Counted from the first letter of the stretch, positions 52,992 through 61,335 are shown. The stretch: 64,000 bases of DNA from Nocardia thailandica NBRC 100428 (GCF_000308795.1 NZ_BAGK01000167.1:30473-94472); one strand, 5' to 3'. Numbers and translations: made by a program. The notes: generated by a model not told the origin, from the sequence alone.

Positions 52992-54745
52992 GCTGCGACC
53001 TGCTCACCGTGCAGGACCGCGCGCAGGCGACGTCCGAGCCACTCCCCCACCGCCGGCGAGACCGCGTTGCCGTAGCCGTCGACCTGGTTGCGCGCCGACC
53101 CCCACACCTTGAACGTGCCCGGCTGATCACCGAAGTCGGGATCGAACCCGCAGCCGCGGCCGACCTCGTAGGCGCGCAGCATCCGGAAATAGCAGTCCTC
53201 GAGCTGGATCTCGGCCAGGAGGTCACGCCATTCACCGACCACGAGTCCGGTGGTGTCGCGCGAGGTGAGGGTGCCGAACGGTTCGGTGACCGGGTGGGGC
53301 GCGGTCGCGTCGGCCCCGCTGCCGTTCTGCTTGAACCAGCCCGCGGCCGTGAGCAGGCCGGGGATCTGCTCCGAGGTGACTGTCGGCATCGCCTCGGCAT
53401 GGATCGTCGGCCGGGTGTTCTTGCGGAACGGGATGATTCCGGTGACCACGCCGAGGGTTTCGGAACCGGGCTGGGTCGGCAGCGCCGCGTCGACGCCGCG
53501 GGGCGCGCCCTGGTAGTTGGTGACCGAGGCGAACAGCAGCGCCCGGTCCTCGGTCGCGGTGACCGTGTCCATCGGGCGCGTGAAGTGCTGGCCGTCCCCG
53601 TTGTGGCGGTGCGCGAACATGACCGTGCCTGTAGCGACGGTGGCCGGCGGCGCGATGGGGCCGGTGGACAGGAGCGCGGTCTCCTGCTGGCTGGTCTGGG
53701 TGGCCATCGGCTGGCCGAGGTGCTTCTCGACACCGTGTACCGACTTCGCGGGCATGAGGACGGCGGGGAACTCGGCGAACCGGGCGCGGCAGCGTTCCGC
53801 GCGCGCCATGGTCGCCGGCGCGAGGGGTTTGGTGCGGTCGCCGATGCGGGTGCCGAGGTCGGACAGGTCGAGCGCGTTCAGTGACGGCGACATCGGCGGG
53901 ACGACTTCACGACGGCACCGCGGGCACCGGTAGTTGTACTGGGAGCCGTAGCGGACGGCGCCGGTCAGCGGGATACCGGTCTTCCACGACCACACGGCTT
54001 CCACGGCCTGGTCGCAGGCGTGGCACCACGACAGCGGGCAGTGGTCCAGGTCCGGGGTGGGCAGATGCTTCTGCCAGAACACCACGTAGAGGCGGTCGCG
54101 GGACTGCGGGACACCGAAGAACATGCTGTTCAACCGCAGCTCGCGGTACTCGTAGCCGATGGTGTCGAACTGCTTCAGCCACCACCGGTAGGTCGTCCCG
54201 TCGCCGATCTTCTTGCGGCCGGGGATCGCGGGCCCCCAGGAGACGAGTTCGGTCGTGCATTCGACGATGATCACCCGCGGCCGATGCCGGTCGGCGTAGT
54301 GGAGCACGCAGTTCGCGGTCGCCCGGTCCCGCTCCGAACGGGTCACGCGCTCATCGAATTCGGGGTCGTCGAGGTCGAACAGGTTCGCGCCCTGCTCGTA
54401 GGCCTTCTTCGTGTTCGCCTGGCTGTGGTTGACGCAGGAGACGCCGGCGACGAGGAGGTCGCCCGCGGGCAGGTCCCGCGCCGAGTGGTAGTCGGCGGAC
54501 TCGGGGTCGACGAGGTTCGCGATCCAGTGCTCGGCGTGCGGGTGGTTCGCCTCGTGGATCTGGACTTTGTAGTCGTTGTGGTTCGCGGCCATGATCGTGG
54601 TGAACCCTGCTGCTTCGATGCCCTGGGTGAGGCCGCCGAAGCCGCTGAAGAGGTCGACGGCGATGAGGTCGTCGTGGCGGAACCGTCGCTGTCGGGTGGC
54701 CGGCCGGTGGGTTGCGGTGCGGGCGCGGGTTTTGGTGGTGCTCAC
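52988..54745 (-). CDS. C5 cytosine DNA methyltransferase, divergent
   Basis: Role: modifies cytosine C5 in DNA. Seen: 585 residues; motif I AVDLFSGFGGLTQGIEAAG at residues 29-47, motif IV with catalytic Cys104 in GVSCVNHSQAN (usually GxPCQxFS), motif VI Glu162 in VECTTEL (usually ENV), motif VIII FGVPQSRDRLYVV, motif X VDGYGNAVSPAVGEWL. A zinc-ribbon insertion CPLSWCHAC...YRCPRCRREV lies between VIII and the recognition region. Both altered catalytic motifs keep the key Cys and Glu. Larger than typical (about 330-450). It may install a modified rather than plain methyl group. Confidence 0.88.
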   Translation of the reverse strand: MSTTKTRARTATHRPATRQRRFRHDDLIAVDLFSGFGGLTQGIEAAGFTTIMAANHNDYKVQIHEANHPHAEHWIANLVDPESADYHSARDLPAGDLLVAGVSCVNHSQANTKKAYEQGANLFDLDDPEFDERVTRSERDRATANCVLHYADRHRPRVIIVECTTELVSWGPAIPGRKKIGDGTTYRWWLKQFDTIGYEYRELRLNSMFFGVPQSRDRLYVVFWQKHLPTPDLDHCPLSWCHACDQAVEAVWSWKTGIPLTGAVRYGSQYNYRCPRCRREVVPPMSPSLNALDLSDLGTRIGDRTKPLAPATMARAERCRARFAEFPAVLMPAKSVHGVEKHLGQPMATQTSQQETALLSTGPIAPPATVATGTVMFAHRHNGDGQHFTRPMDTVTATEDRALLFASVTNYQGAPRGVDAALPTQPGSETLGVVTGIIPFRKNTRPTIHAEAMPTVTSEQIPGLLTAAGWFKQNGSGADATAPHPVTEPFGTLTSRDTTGLVVGEWRDLLAEIQLEDCYFRMLRAYEVGRGCGFDPDFGDQPGTFKVWGSARNQVDGYGNAVSPAVGEWLGRRLRAVLHGEQVAA

Positions 54746-54945
54746 AGCGGCGGCCTTTCTGCCGTGTTTTGGGGCGTTTCGGACACGGTTCCCTGTCGAA
54801 CGTGTGTTCGTGCGGGAGCGTGGATGCTGGGCGGGTGGATGGCGGCGTTGCGGACGGGCGCGGGGCGTCGTCGGCACCTGGAGGGGACTGCAGGTAACTG
54901 CGTCCCATGTACGGAGTTCCGTTTTGAGACCGTCTGGTTTGTCAT
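54742..54945 (-). CDS. basic disordered protein, 67 aa
   Basis: Seen: MTNQTVSKRNSVHGTQLPAV then CRRRPAPVRNAAIHPPSIHA; Arg/Pro-rich, no fold evident. GTGA and ATGA overlaps on both sides support it despite odd composition. Function unknown. Confidence 0.45.
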   Translation of the reverse strand: MTNQTVSKRNSVHGTQLPAVPSRCRRRPAPVRNAAIHPPSIHAPARTHVRQGTVSETPQNTAERPPL

Positions 54946-55325
54946 GCTGCGGCCCGTTTCCGCACCAGCCGAGCCACGCACGGGCACCGCGCTTCGAGCC
55001 CGGATGCCGCGGTGCAGGCCTGTCCGGCGTCGGCGTGGCAGTTGGGGCAGGGGTCGGCGAGGGCGGCGTTGATCTGGTAGGCGGCGAGGACGGCGCGACG
55101 CTTCGGTGGGGGCTGGGGTGCGTTGCGGGCCTGGATTCCGACGACGATGTCGGCGATTTCGCGGGCGGTGGGCATGAACGCGTTGGTGCGCTGGTGGATG
55201 TGGATGGCTTCGGAGACGATGTCGAGGGGCAGCCCGCCGAGGATGTCGGTCCAGTGGCGGAGGGCGGTGTCGGTGACGCCGATCCCGATTTCTTCGAGGA
55301 TCGCCTCGATGTCAACCCGGTTCAT
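54942..55325 (-). CDS. hypothetical protein with phage zinc finger, 127 aa
   Basis: Seen: helical N-terminus (VDIEAILEEIGIGVTDTALR, IHIHQRTNAFMPTAREIADI), then DPCPNCHADAGQACTAASGL and EARCPCVARLVRKR. The CPxCxAxxGxxC finger is typical of actinophage DNA-associated proteins. Encoded just behind the replication genes, suggesting a replication or primase-loading accessory; inference. Confidence 0.65.
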   Translation of the reverse strand: MNRVDIEAILEEIGIGVTDTALRHWTDILGGLPLDIVSEAIHIHQRTNAFMPTAREIADIVVGIQARNAPQPPPKRRAVLAAYQINAALADPCPNCHADAGQACTAASGLEARCPCVARLVRKRAAA

Positions 55326-55882
55326 GCGGCGTCGCCTTCCTCGGTCGCGTCGCCGGTGAAGGCACGGAACGCGGGCTTGGGGCCCTGGCCTTCGCGCAGG
55401 AGCTTCCACAAGGGTTCGAGGTGCCGCGGGGGCTGTTCGAGCTGTTCGCGGGTGCGGGTGAGGCGGGCGCGGAGTTCGGTGGCCTGTTCGGGGGTGAGGG
55501 TGATCTCGGGGGTGCGGCCGTGGGCGACGGCGCGGGAGTAGCGGTGGGCGGTATTGGGGTGAAATCCCATGTCCTGGAGGGCGTAGTTGGCTTCGTCCAT
55601 GAGGCGGCGCCGGTCGTCGGGGAGGCCGCGCAGGGATTCGAAGTAGGCGGTTTTGGCGTGGGCGATGATGGAGGCGGGGATGGGCCGGTAGCCGGGGGCT
55701 TCGTTCTGGTAGGCGTGGTCGACGCCGGCGAGGAGTTCGTCGTGGCTGAGCCGGGAGTCGTCGAAGGCTTTGGCCCAGGCGACGATCGCGGTCTGGCTGG
55801 GGGTGGGGAACCAGAGGTCGTAGCCGGAGCAGCGCTGGAGGGCTTCGCGGGCGGTGTCGATGGGGCTGGGTGTGGCGGTCAT
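55322..55882 (-). CDS. hypothetical replication-associated protein, 186 aa
   Basis: Seen: QTAIVAWAKAFDDSRLSHDE, LLAGVDHAYQNEAPGYRPIP, then LTPEQATELRARLTRTREQL. The first half (AWAxAFD...EL..GVDxAY....P.RP.PA) is the pattern of small actinophage loader-type proteins next to initiators. Coupled to the initiator gene by ATGA. A helicase-loader role is a guess from position. Confidence 0.62.
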   Translation of the reverse strand: MTATPSPIDTAREALQRCSGYDLWFPTPSQTAIVAWAKAFDDSRLSHDELLAGVDHAYQNEAPGYRPIPASIIAHAKTAYFESLRGLPDDRRRLMDEANYALQDMGFHPNTAHRYSRAVAHGRTPEITLTPEQATELRARLTRTREQLEQPPRHLEPLWKLLREGQGPKPAFRAFTGDATEEGDAA

Positions 55883-56838
55883 GCGATCTCTTCCACGTAG
55901 TCGGCGTCGAGGATGGTGAGCAGGGGCCGGTCTCCCCCGCGCCCGGTGGGCAGGGCGGTCTGGTTGGTGCCGGGGATGAGCCCGAGGCTGCGTTTGGCGG
56001 CTTCGGCGGCTTCTTCCCAGCCGAGGACTTTGCGGTCGTTGTAGGCGAGGGGTGTGCCGCTGTTCGCGGTTGCGGCGGGTGCGCGGCGGGCTTTGACGGC
56101 GTCGTCGACGAGGTGCCGGAAGAGGCCGAGGCGGGCGTCGGGGCGCGCCATCCATGTTTCGAGTCCGGTGGCGATGTCGTCGGGGTCGACGCCGGCGTGC
56201 AGCAGCGCGGAGGCCTGGATGGCGAGCGCGGTGCGGGTGGGCTGGGAGAGGCCCTGGGTGGCGTGGCGGACGAGCTTCCAGCCGTCGGGCGGCACCGCGG
56301 GGCCGGTGGCCTCGGTGGTGGGTTCGCGCCGCGGCGGTTCGTCGTGCGCGTCCGCGTTGCTTACGTAAGCAGCGCTAGGTACGTAAGTAGAGTTCTCTTC
56401 TTCTATCTCTATCTCTGCTACGTTTTCGCTAAGCGGATCGCTAGCAGCTGCTAGCCCGCTGCTAGGCCGTTTCGGGGTGTTCCGCTTGGCGTTGGCCGCC
56501 TTCCGCAAACCGCCCTTCTGCCCGGCTGACCTGGCCTTTTCTTTGGCTGCGTCGACCTCGGCGCGCGTCTGGTTATGCTGCGCGTAGTCGTGGAAGATGA
56601 CGCAATTCTGTTCTGCGTCTTCGGAACAGACGCCGGTAGCGAGAACCGCTTTTCTGTTCCGATCTGTTCCCATCTTCCGCCACGCGGGGAGCGCGACGCG
56701 GCCGTCGGTGAGGTACTCGCGGCAGTGCATGATGGCCTTGACGATGAGCCACTTCTGGGCGTCGTTGAGCGACGCGAACTTCGGGTGGCGGTCCATGTCG
56801 ACGGCCAGCGTGATGAAGATCCGGTTGTCCTTCGGCAC
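55879..56838 (-). CDS. phage replication initiator (winged-helix N-terminus)
   Basis: Role: probable origin-binding replication protein. Seen: 319 residues; N-terminal winged helix (FITLAVDMDRHPKFASLNDA, QKWLIVKAIMHCREYLTDGR, WRKMGTDRNRKAVLATGVC), a basic linker AGQKGGLRKAANAKRNTPKR, an acidic and AT-rich-coded middle (SENVAEIEIEEENSTYV), and a helical C-terminus. GTG start at 56838. The middle lies on an origin-like DNA block, as lambda ori lies in gene O. It could also be called a replisome-organiser (DnaD type). Confidence 0.75.
   Translation of the reverse strand: MPKDNRIFITLAVDMDRHPKFASLNDAQKWLIVKAIMHCREYLTDGRVALPAWRKMGTDRNRKAVLATGVCSEDAEQNCVIFHDYAQHNQTRAEVDAAKEKARSAGQKGGLRKAANAKRNTPKRPSSGLAAASDPLSENVAEIEIEEENSTYVPSAAYVSNADAHDEPPRREPTTEATGPAVPPDGWKLVRHATQGLSQPTRTALAIQASALLHAGVDPDDIATGLETWMARPDARLGLFRHLVDDAVKARRAPAATANSGTPLAYNDRKVLGWEEAAEAAKRSLGLIPGTNQTALPTGRGGDRPLLTILDADYVEEIA
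56361..56463. other. candidate replication origin inside the initiator gene
   Basis: Seen: an AT-rich island in a GC-rich gene, with TTACGTAAGC (56361) and TACGTAAGTA repeats, a CT-rich strand (56392-56416), a perfect 16-bp palindrome GCTAGCAGCTGCTAGC (56440-56455) and further gctag words to 56463. Layout matches iteron-like origins placed within initiator genes. Confidence 0.55.
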
Positions 56839-56870
56839 TGCGTGGGTCCGTCCTTTCTGCTCGTGCGGGG

Positions 56871-57599
56871 TCAGGCGCTGCGGAGGCGGCCTCGCCGGTC
56901 GGCGAGGTTGCGGCGGTCGCTGGCCCGGTCGCAGGTCTTGCAGCGGCGGTGGCCGCGGCTGTCCCGGCGGGTGTTGGCGGGCGTGTACCGGTGACCGTTG
57001 AGGCAGACAGGCCGGTCGGCCAGGCGGATGCCGGTGGCGGCCCAGTCCGGCTGCACGCGCGGGTCGTCGATATCGAGGCCCTCCCACGCCAGCGGCGCGG
57101 CGAGACCGTGTTTGCGGGCCGTTGCGGCGGCACGCTGGCTCGGCCCTGGCGTGCCGGACAGCTCTTCGTAGAGGGCTCGGACGGCGGCCCAGCGGCCGTA
57201 GGTGACCCGCTGGGCGTTGCAGATCTGGCTGATCGTGCTGCTGTCGATCTCGAGGCGCTCGGCGATGTCCCACCGGGTCCAGCCGAGCGCCTGCAGTGCC
57301 TGGATGCGTCGGGTGGCGCCGATGGCGAGGACGCGGTGCTGGCGCGGGTGCGGGAGGTGTGTGACGGCCAGGATCCGGGCGGCCAGGGTCACGGTGATCT
57401 GCGCGTGGAGAGGCAGGTTCTGGATGACCTGGCGTGAGCACTCGGCGACGTAGCCGATCATCTGCGGGGTGACGCCGATGGCGTGCAGCTCCATGACATG
57501 TTCGACGACCGGCACGACGTCGGTGTAGAGCTCGATGCCGTTGGCTTTGCGCCACCGGTACCGCTTGGTGTCGAGGGTCCGCGGTGCGAGATCGCTCAT
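56871..57599 (-). CDS. HTH and zinc-finger protein A, 242 aa
   Basis: Seen: HTH block RRIQALQALGWTRWDIAERL, EIDSSTISQICNAQRVTY, then RALYEELSGTPGPSQRAAAT and APLAWEGLDIDDP; C-terminal VCLNGHRYTPANTRRDSRGH plus CKTCDRASDRR zinc finger. Paralog of the next gene upstream. Probably a DNA-binding regulator, not a sigma factor by any motif I can see. Confidence 0.7.
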   Translation of the reverse strand: MSDLAPRTLDTKRYRWRKANGIELYTDVVPVVEHVMELHAIGVTPQMIGYVAECSRQVIQNLPLHAQITVTLAARILAVTHLPHPRQHRVLAIGATRRIQALQALGWTRWDIAERLEIDSSTISQICNAQRVTYGRWAAVRALYEELSGTPGPSQRAAATARKHGLAAPLAWEGLDIDDPRVQPDWAATGIRLADRPVCLNGHRYTPANTRRDSRGHRRCKTCDRASDRRNLADRRGRLRSA

Positions 57600-58429
57600 G
57601 CTGCGGCCTCCTCGGCGAGCTTGCGCTTGCGGCGGCGCAGCAGGTGGTCGCCGGCCTTGCGGTCGATCTGCAAGGCTTCCGCGACCTGTGTCCCGGTCCA
57701 GCCGTGTGCGACGGCGTGATCGAGGAACGCTTCGCGCTCGGCGGCGGGGATGGTGCCGGCGGGCGCGGTGTGCTGGCCGGTGATGAGGCGCGCCAGCAGC
57801 ACCTCGTCGACCCCGGCCTCGGTGTCCGGGCTGTCCATGGCCGGGACCGCGTCCGGGTGGTCGATGTCGATGTCTTCCCAGGCCATGGGAGACGCGAATC
57901 CCTGGTTGATCGCCTTCTTCTGCCCAATCGTCGAGGGGCCGGGGCGGCCGGAGAGCCGTTCGTAGGCGCGGTGGATCGCTTCCCAGGTGCGACCTTGGAT
58001 GACGGTGACCCGCATGACGCGTCCGATGGTTGCGACGTAGTGAAGTCCGGATGCCTCGGCGATATCGCTGTAGCGCCAGCCGATAGCCAGCAGGGCACGG
58101 ATGCGTCGCTGGGCACCGAGTGAGGGCACGTACCGGTCCGCCTGAGCGGGGCAGGGCACGTGCGACACCTGCAGGAGCCTCTGCGCGTGCTGGGCTCGGG
58201 CTGTCGGGTAAACGCGCAGGCGATAGTTCGCGACGGTCTTCTGGGTGAGGCCTGCCGCGGCGGCGATCGAGCTGTCGTTGAATCCGAGCGACACCAGCCA
58301 GCACACGTGGTCCTGGGCGGGTGTGGCGTCGACGATCGTGGAGGGTGCGTTGCGGGCTCGGCGCAACCTCCAGAGCTTCTGGGCCTTGTACGTGCCGAGT
58401 ACGGGCACCGTGGAGGCGGTCGGGGTCAT
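57596..58429 (-). CDS. HTH protein B, 277 aa
   Basis: Seen: CWLVSLGFNDSSIAAAAGLT (first HTH), RRIRALLAIGWRYSDIAEAS (second HTH), AYERLSGRPGPSTIGQKKAI, SPMAWEDIDIDHPDAV, and a third HTH near the end HAVAHGWTGTQVAEALQIDR. The RRI-ALLAIGW...SGxPGPS...P.AWE-DIDxP core is shared with 56871-57599, so these are tandem duplicates. Regulatory DNA-binding is likely; targets unknown. Confidence 0.7.
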   Translation of the reverse strand: MTPTASTVPVLGTYKAQKLWRLRRARNAPSTIVDATPAQDHVCWLVSLGFNDSSIAAAAGLTQKTVANYRLRVYPTARAQHAQRLLQVSHVPCPAQADRYVPSLGAQRRIRALLAIGWRYSDIAEASGLHYVATIGRVMRVTVIQGRTWEAIHRAYERLSGRPGPSTIGQKKAINQGFASPMAWEDIDIDHPDAVPAMDSPDTEAGVDEVLLARLITGQHTAPAGTIPAAEREAFLDHAVAHGWTGTQVAEALQIDRKAGDHLLRRRKRKLAEEAAA

Positions 58430-59118
58430 GCTGCTTCGCTTTCAGGCACGGCCTGGATGGGCCATTCGGTGCGGACGCTGGAGAAGTCGCGGTCGTTGCG
58501 GCGCAGGTAGTCCCGGAACCGGTGGGCTTCCTCCCGGTACCAGTGGGTCTGGCGCTCCATCAGCTGGTCCGGCGTGTAGTCGGCGAGATAGGGGAAAACG
58601 CGCGGGAGTTTCCAGGCGAGGCGTGCCGCGGCGAGGGCGTCGGCTTCAGCGTCGTGCGCGTCCTCGAGGCGCATCCCGTAATGCATCATCACCGCGGACA
58701 ACTTCCGGGAGCCCTTGCGGAATCGGTCGACCTGTTTGTCGAGGACGAACGGGTCGACGACGAGGCCGGCGACGGCGAATCCGGGTGAGTGCGCGGCGAT
58801 CAGGGACAGGTCGAAGGACCCGTTGTAGATCGCCAGCGCGCGCCCTTCGGCCCACACCGCCTGCAGTTCGGTGACGACGTCGGTGACGACGTCGGCGTGG
58901 GGGCGGCCGTGCTTCTGGACGTACTCGTCGTCGTAGCCGTGGATCTCGGTGGCCGCGGCCGGGATCGGGACGCCGGGGTCGGCGACCCAATGCCGGCGGG
59001 CGACGTCGCCGCCGTCGATCCGGAGGACGCACGCGGTGACGATCCGCGCGGTGTGCGGGTCCGGGCTAGTTGTCTCGAGGTCAAAGCTGGCCAGGGGCAG
59101 GGTCGTCCAGCTAGTCAC
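58426..59118 (-). CDS. DnaQ-like 3'-5' exonuclease (Cas4-side neighbour type)
   Basis: Role: DEDD exonuclease in phage replication. Seen: 230 residues; Exo I LASFDLETTSPDPHTARIVT, Exo II LAIYNGSFDLSLIAAHSPGF, Exo III LEDAHDAEADALAAARLAWK. The C-terminus LMERQTHWYREEAHRFRDYL is the common ending of actinophage exonucleases of this class. GTG start at 59118. Grouped with YqaJ and its partner. Confidence 0.9.
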   Translation of the reverse strand: MTSWTTLPLASFDLETTSPDPHTARIVTACVLRIDGGDVARRHWVADPGVPIPAAATEIHGYDDEYVQKHGRPHADVVTDVVTELQAVWAEGRALAIYNGSFDLSLIAAHSPGFAVAGLVVDPFVLDKQVDRFRKGSRKLSAVMMHYGMRLEDAHDAEADALAAARLAWKLPRVFPYLADYTPDQLMERQTHWYREEAHRFRDYLRRNDRDFSSVRTEWPIQAVPESEAA

Positions 59119-59347
59119 GGTCGCCCCGTTCAGTGGCTGCGGCGATGGATTCGCCGGGCAGGACGTAGATGGCGTGCAGGCCGGGGTTCGCGTTGGCGTA
59201 GCGCAACGCCTTCAGCTCCTGGTCGCCGAAGTTGACGACCTCGTAGCAGTCGCCGCCCTGCCCCGGCCGAGATCCCTCGACCGGGTAGACGAGCCACGAA
59301 CCGTCGACGACGTCGGAGGCCACCGTGAGGTTGTCGCGCCGCATCAC
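59111..59347 (-). CDS. hypothetical protein, 78 aa
   Basis: Seen: MMRRDNLTVASDVVDGSWLV then QGGDCYEVVNFGDQELKALR and AIYVLPGESIAAATERG. Small mixed protein. Start overlaps the upstream stop. Function unknown. Confidence 0.58.
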   Translation of the reverse strand: MMRRDNLTVASDVVDGSWLVYPVEGSRPGQGGDCYEVVNFGDQELKALRYANANPGLHAIYVLPGESIAAATERGDRD

Positions 59348-59982
59348 TGCTCCGGCGGGATGTCGGAGTAGTCGGCCGGGGCGTCGGGGACGTGCCCGTC
59401 GGACGGCGCGGCCTGCTCAGCGCTGACGGTGTTGGCGCGGTCTTTCCACAGCTGCACGAGTCGGTTCCGGTGCTGGCCGAGGTTGAACGTCTTGAGTAGG
59501 GCGACGATCGTGTCGAGCGCTTCGTGGGTTTCGGCCCGCTCGATGTCTGCGGCGATCTCCTCGGCCTGCTCGGCGGTAATCAGGGGTGGCCCAGCGGGGA
59601 GCGGCTCGACCACGTACGGCTTGCGCTGCCCGCGGGTGACGGTCAGTGCGAGGGTCAGCTTCCTGGGGATATCGGACATGTGGGAGATGCGGATGCCACC
59701 GACCTTCTCGGGACCGAAACGGATCTCGGGGTCGCGGTAGATCTTCAGGCGGCGGCCCGTGTATGCCTTGGCGTCCGCGCCCCAGGCGTTGATGAGGACC
59801 CGGATCATCGATTTGCCCGGTCGGTACGGCCGACCGGGGCCGAACTCGGCGGTGACGATCTCGACCGGCTGTTCGGCGTTGCCGCGGCGAGTTTCGACGA
59901 TGGTGACCACGCGCGGTCCCGACATCAGGTCGTCGGCGTTGATCTGGTCGGACTTGGGGGCGGCGGCGTCGGAGATGTCCAT
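59344..59982 (-). CDS. phage recombination-associated protein, 212 aa
   Basis: Seen: VVTIVETRRGNAEQPVEIVT, RPYRPGKSMIRVLINAWGAD, YTGRRLKIYRDPEIRFGPEK, GGIRISHMSDIPRKLTLALT. This GxSMxRVLxxAWG...YxGRxxxxYRDP...GGIRISHMS order is shared by many actinophage genes next to YqaJ-type exonucleases. It may play the annealing role opposite the nuclease, but no catalytic motif confirms it. Confidence 0.75.
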   Translation of the reverse strand: MDISDAAAPKSDQINADDLMSGPRVVTIVETRRGNAEQPVEIVTAEFGPGRPYRPGKSMIRVLINAWGADAKAYTGRRLKIYRDPEIRFGPEKVGGIRISHMSDIPRKLTLALTVTRGQRKPYVVEPLPAGPPLITAEQAEEIAADIERAETHEALDTIVALLKTFNLGQHRNRLVQLWKDRANTVSAEQAAPSDGHVPDAPADYSDIPPEQ

Positions 59983-59983
59983 G

Positions 59984-60862
59984 TCAGAAGCTCATTTCGG
60001 TGAGTTCGCGTTCGGTGGTCGGCAGGCCTTCGACCGCGGCGCGATAGCGGCGGATCATGTCGGCGGCGGTGTCCTCGAAGGCCTTGCCTGCGGCGAGGAT
60101 CGCGTTGAACCAGCGGCGGTCCGGGTAGACCCGTGTGACCCACATCGGCATGCCGCCGGCGTAGCTGACGTAGTCGAGCCAGGACCGGCCGGAGACGAGC
60201 AGTCCTGCCTGGCACTGGGCCATGTTGTCGGCGGGGACGCGTCCGGCGAGGATGTGTTCGACGTGGATCTTTGGGCGTCGGGACTTGATTTCGATCAGGC
60301 CGTCGGCCCCGACGAGTCCGTCCGGTGAGTAGCCGAGGTGGAAGCCGGGGTATTCGCGGACCATGAAGCCGGTCTCGGTGACCGCGGCGTAGTGCTCGCT
60401 GTACTTGTCGCGGGCGCGGGGTTCGTCTTCGATGCCGCGGAACATGTCGTCGCTCATGAACACCGGGTCGGTCCAGCCGGTGATGCGTTCGGCTACGAGC
60501 AGTGCCGTGAGGCTGCGCGAGGTGTCGTTGTTGGCGACCTCGAGGACGGTGTGTGCGGCGTGACGGCGTGCCATGTCGGCGCGTTCGGCGTGGAGCGACT
60601 TGATGGTGGTGTCGGCGTGGACCTTGCTGCGGCAGGACTCGCTGGGGGGCGCGTCGCAGGCGGGGCAGGTGTAGTCGATCGCGGACAGTTTCCGGGCGCT
60701 GATGAGGCTGCCGATCGTGGAGGCGGTGAGCATTCCGCAGCGCTGGGCCAGCCACTCGTCCGAGCCCTGGATGAGGTTCGGATAGAGGACGAGGCGGGAT
60801 TGCGGCCATTCCTGGCTGCCACGCTCAGCGCGGGGGAGTTCTTGGTGCAGAGCGGGATTCAC
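59984..60862 (-). CDS. YqaJ-family viral exonuclease
   Basis: Role: 5'-3' DNA exonuclease of the lambda-exonuclease fold for recombination or end processing. Seen: 292 residues; QGSDEWLAQRCGMLTASTIG at the start of the domain, GYSPDGLVGADGLIEIKSRR with the PD and ExK active site, later NMAQCQAGLLVSGRSWLDYV. An insertion YTCPACDAPPSESCRSKVHA forms a zinc-finger-like loop, unusual but seen in actinophages. GTG start coupled to a small membrane gene. Confidence 0.9.
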   Translation of the reverse strand: MNPALHQELPRAERGSQEWPQSRLVLYPNLIQGSDEWLAQRCGMLTASTIGSLISARKLSAIDYTCPACDAPPSESCRSKVHADTTIKSLHAERADMARRHAAHTVLEVANNDTSRSLTALLVAERITGWTDPVFMSDDMFRGIEDEPRARDKYSEHYAAVTETGFMVREYPGFHLGYSPDGLVGADGLIEIKSRRPKIHVEHILAGRVPADNMAQCQAGLLVSGRSWLDYVSYAGGMPMWVTRVYPDRRWFNAILAAGKAFEDTAADMIRRYRAAVEGLPTTERELTEMSF

Positions 60863-60990
60863 CACAGGGGGCTCCAATGGGCCAGCCAGGGTGCGGCGCC
60901 GAGGAAGATGCCGAGGGCGATGCACCAGGCGTATGCGGTCGAAGAGTTCTCGGCTCGTCGGAGCCGGGATGTAGGGTGCGGGGCGGTCAT
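60859..60990 (-). CDS. 43-residue membrane peptide
   Basis: Seen: MTAPHPTSRLRRAENSSTAY then a helix AWCIALGIFLGAAPWLAHW. First gene of the replication operon, AAAGGA upstream. Role unknown. Confidence 0.55.
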   Translation of the reverse strand: MTAPHPTSRLRRAENSSTAYAWCIALGIFLGAAPWLAHWSPLW

Positions 60991-61020
60991 GCTGCGGAGT
61001 CCTTTCGTCGCGCGGTGTGA

Positions 61021-61117
61021 CCAGCCAGTCCCCCAGGGCCATGGGGGGCTGGCACCTAACAACTTGGTGCAGTTCATTGCACTGCATTACAGTACGTTGG
61101 ACAGAACTCTTTCGCAA
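61021..61117 (-). promoter_or_regulatory. early leftward promoter and structured leader
   Basis: -35 TTGCGA (61112-61117), 17 bp, -10 TACTGT (61089-61094), start site near 61082. A palindrome TGCAGT...ACTGCA spans 61068-61086. The leader then holds a hairpin CCAGCC/GGCTGG with an inner CCCCC/GGGGG stem (61021-61052), a possible attenuator before the replication operon. Confidence 0.65.
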
Positions 61118-61120
61118 GGC

Positions 61121-61169
61121 GTTGTGCGTTGCGCACCAGTTGCGCACCCTGTTGCGCGGGGTGTTGCGC
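61121..61169. repeat. phased GTTGCGC repeats upstream of the repressor
   Basis: GTTGCGC starts at 61128, 61139, 61151 and 61163 (steps 11, 12, 12) with a variant GTTGTGC at 61121; a further TTGCGC...GCGCAA inverted pair sits at 61272-61301. Looks like a cooperative repressor array between the divergent promoters. Confidence 0.7.
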
Positions 61170-61335
61170 GCGACGAAGGACACGTCTCTTACACGGGAAC
61201 CGCCCTGAACTGGGCAGATGACGGGTATCGTGGGAGGAAAGTCACGGCTCGTTACAGTTGACTGTCTTCTGTTGCGCTCTATTACGCGATAACATGCGCA
61301 ACGGAAGGAACCACCCACTTGCGAGAGGCACGCTG

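Noticed and set aside
61121..61301. CRISPR array or partition centromere in the TTGCGC repeats
   Set aside because: Repeat units are only 7-10 bp without spacers, and no cas, parA or parB genes are present.
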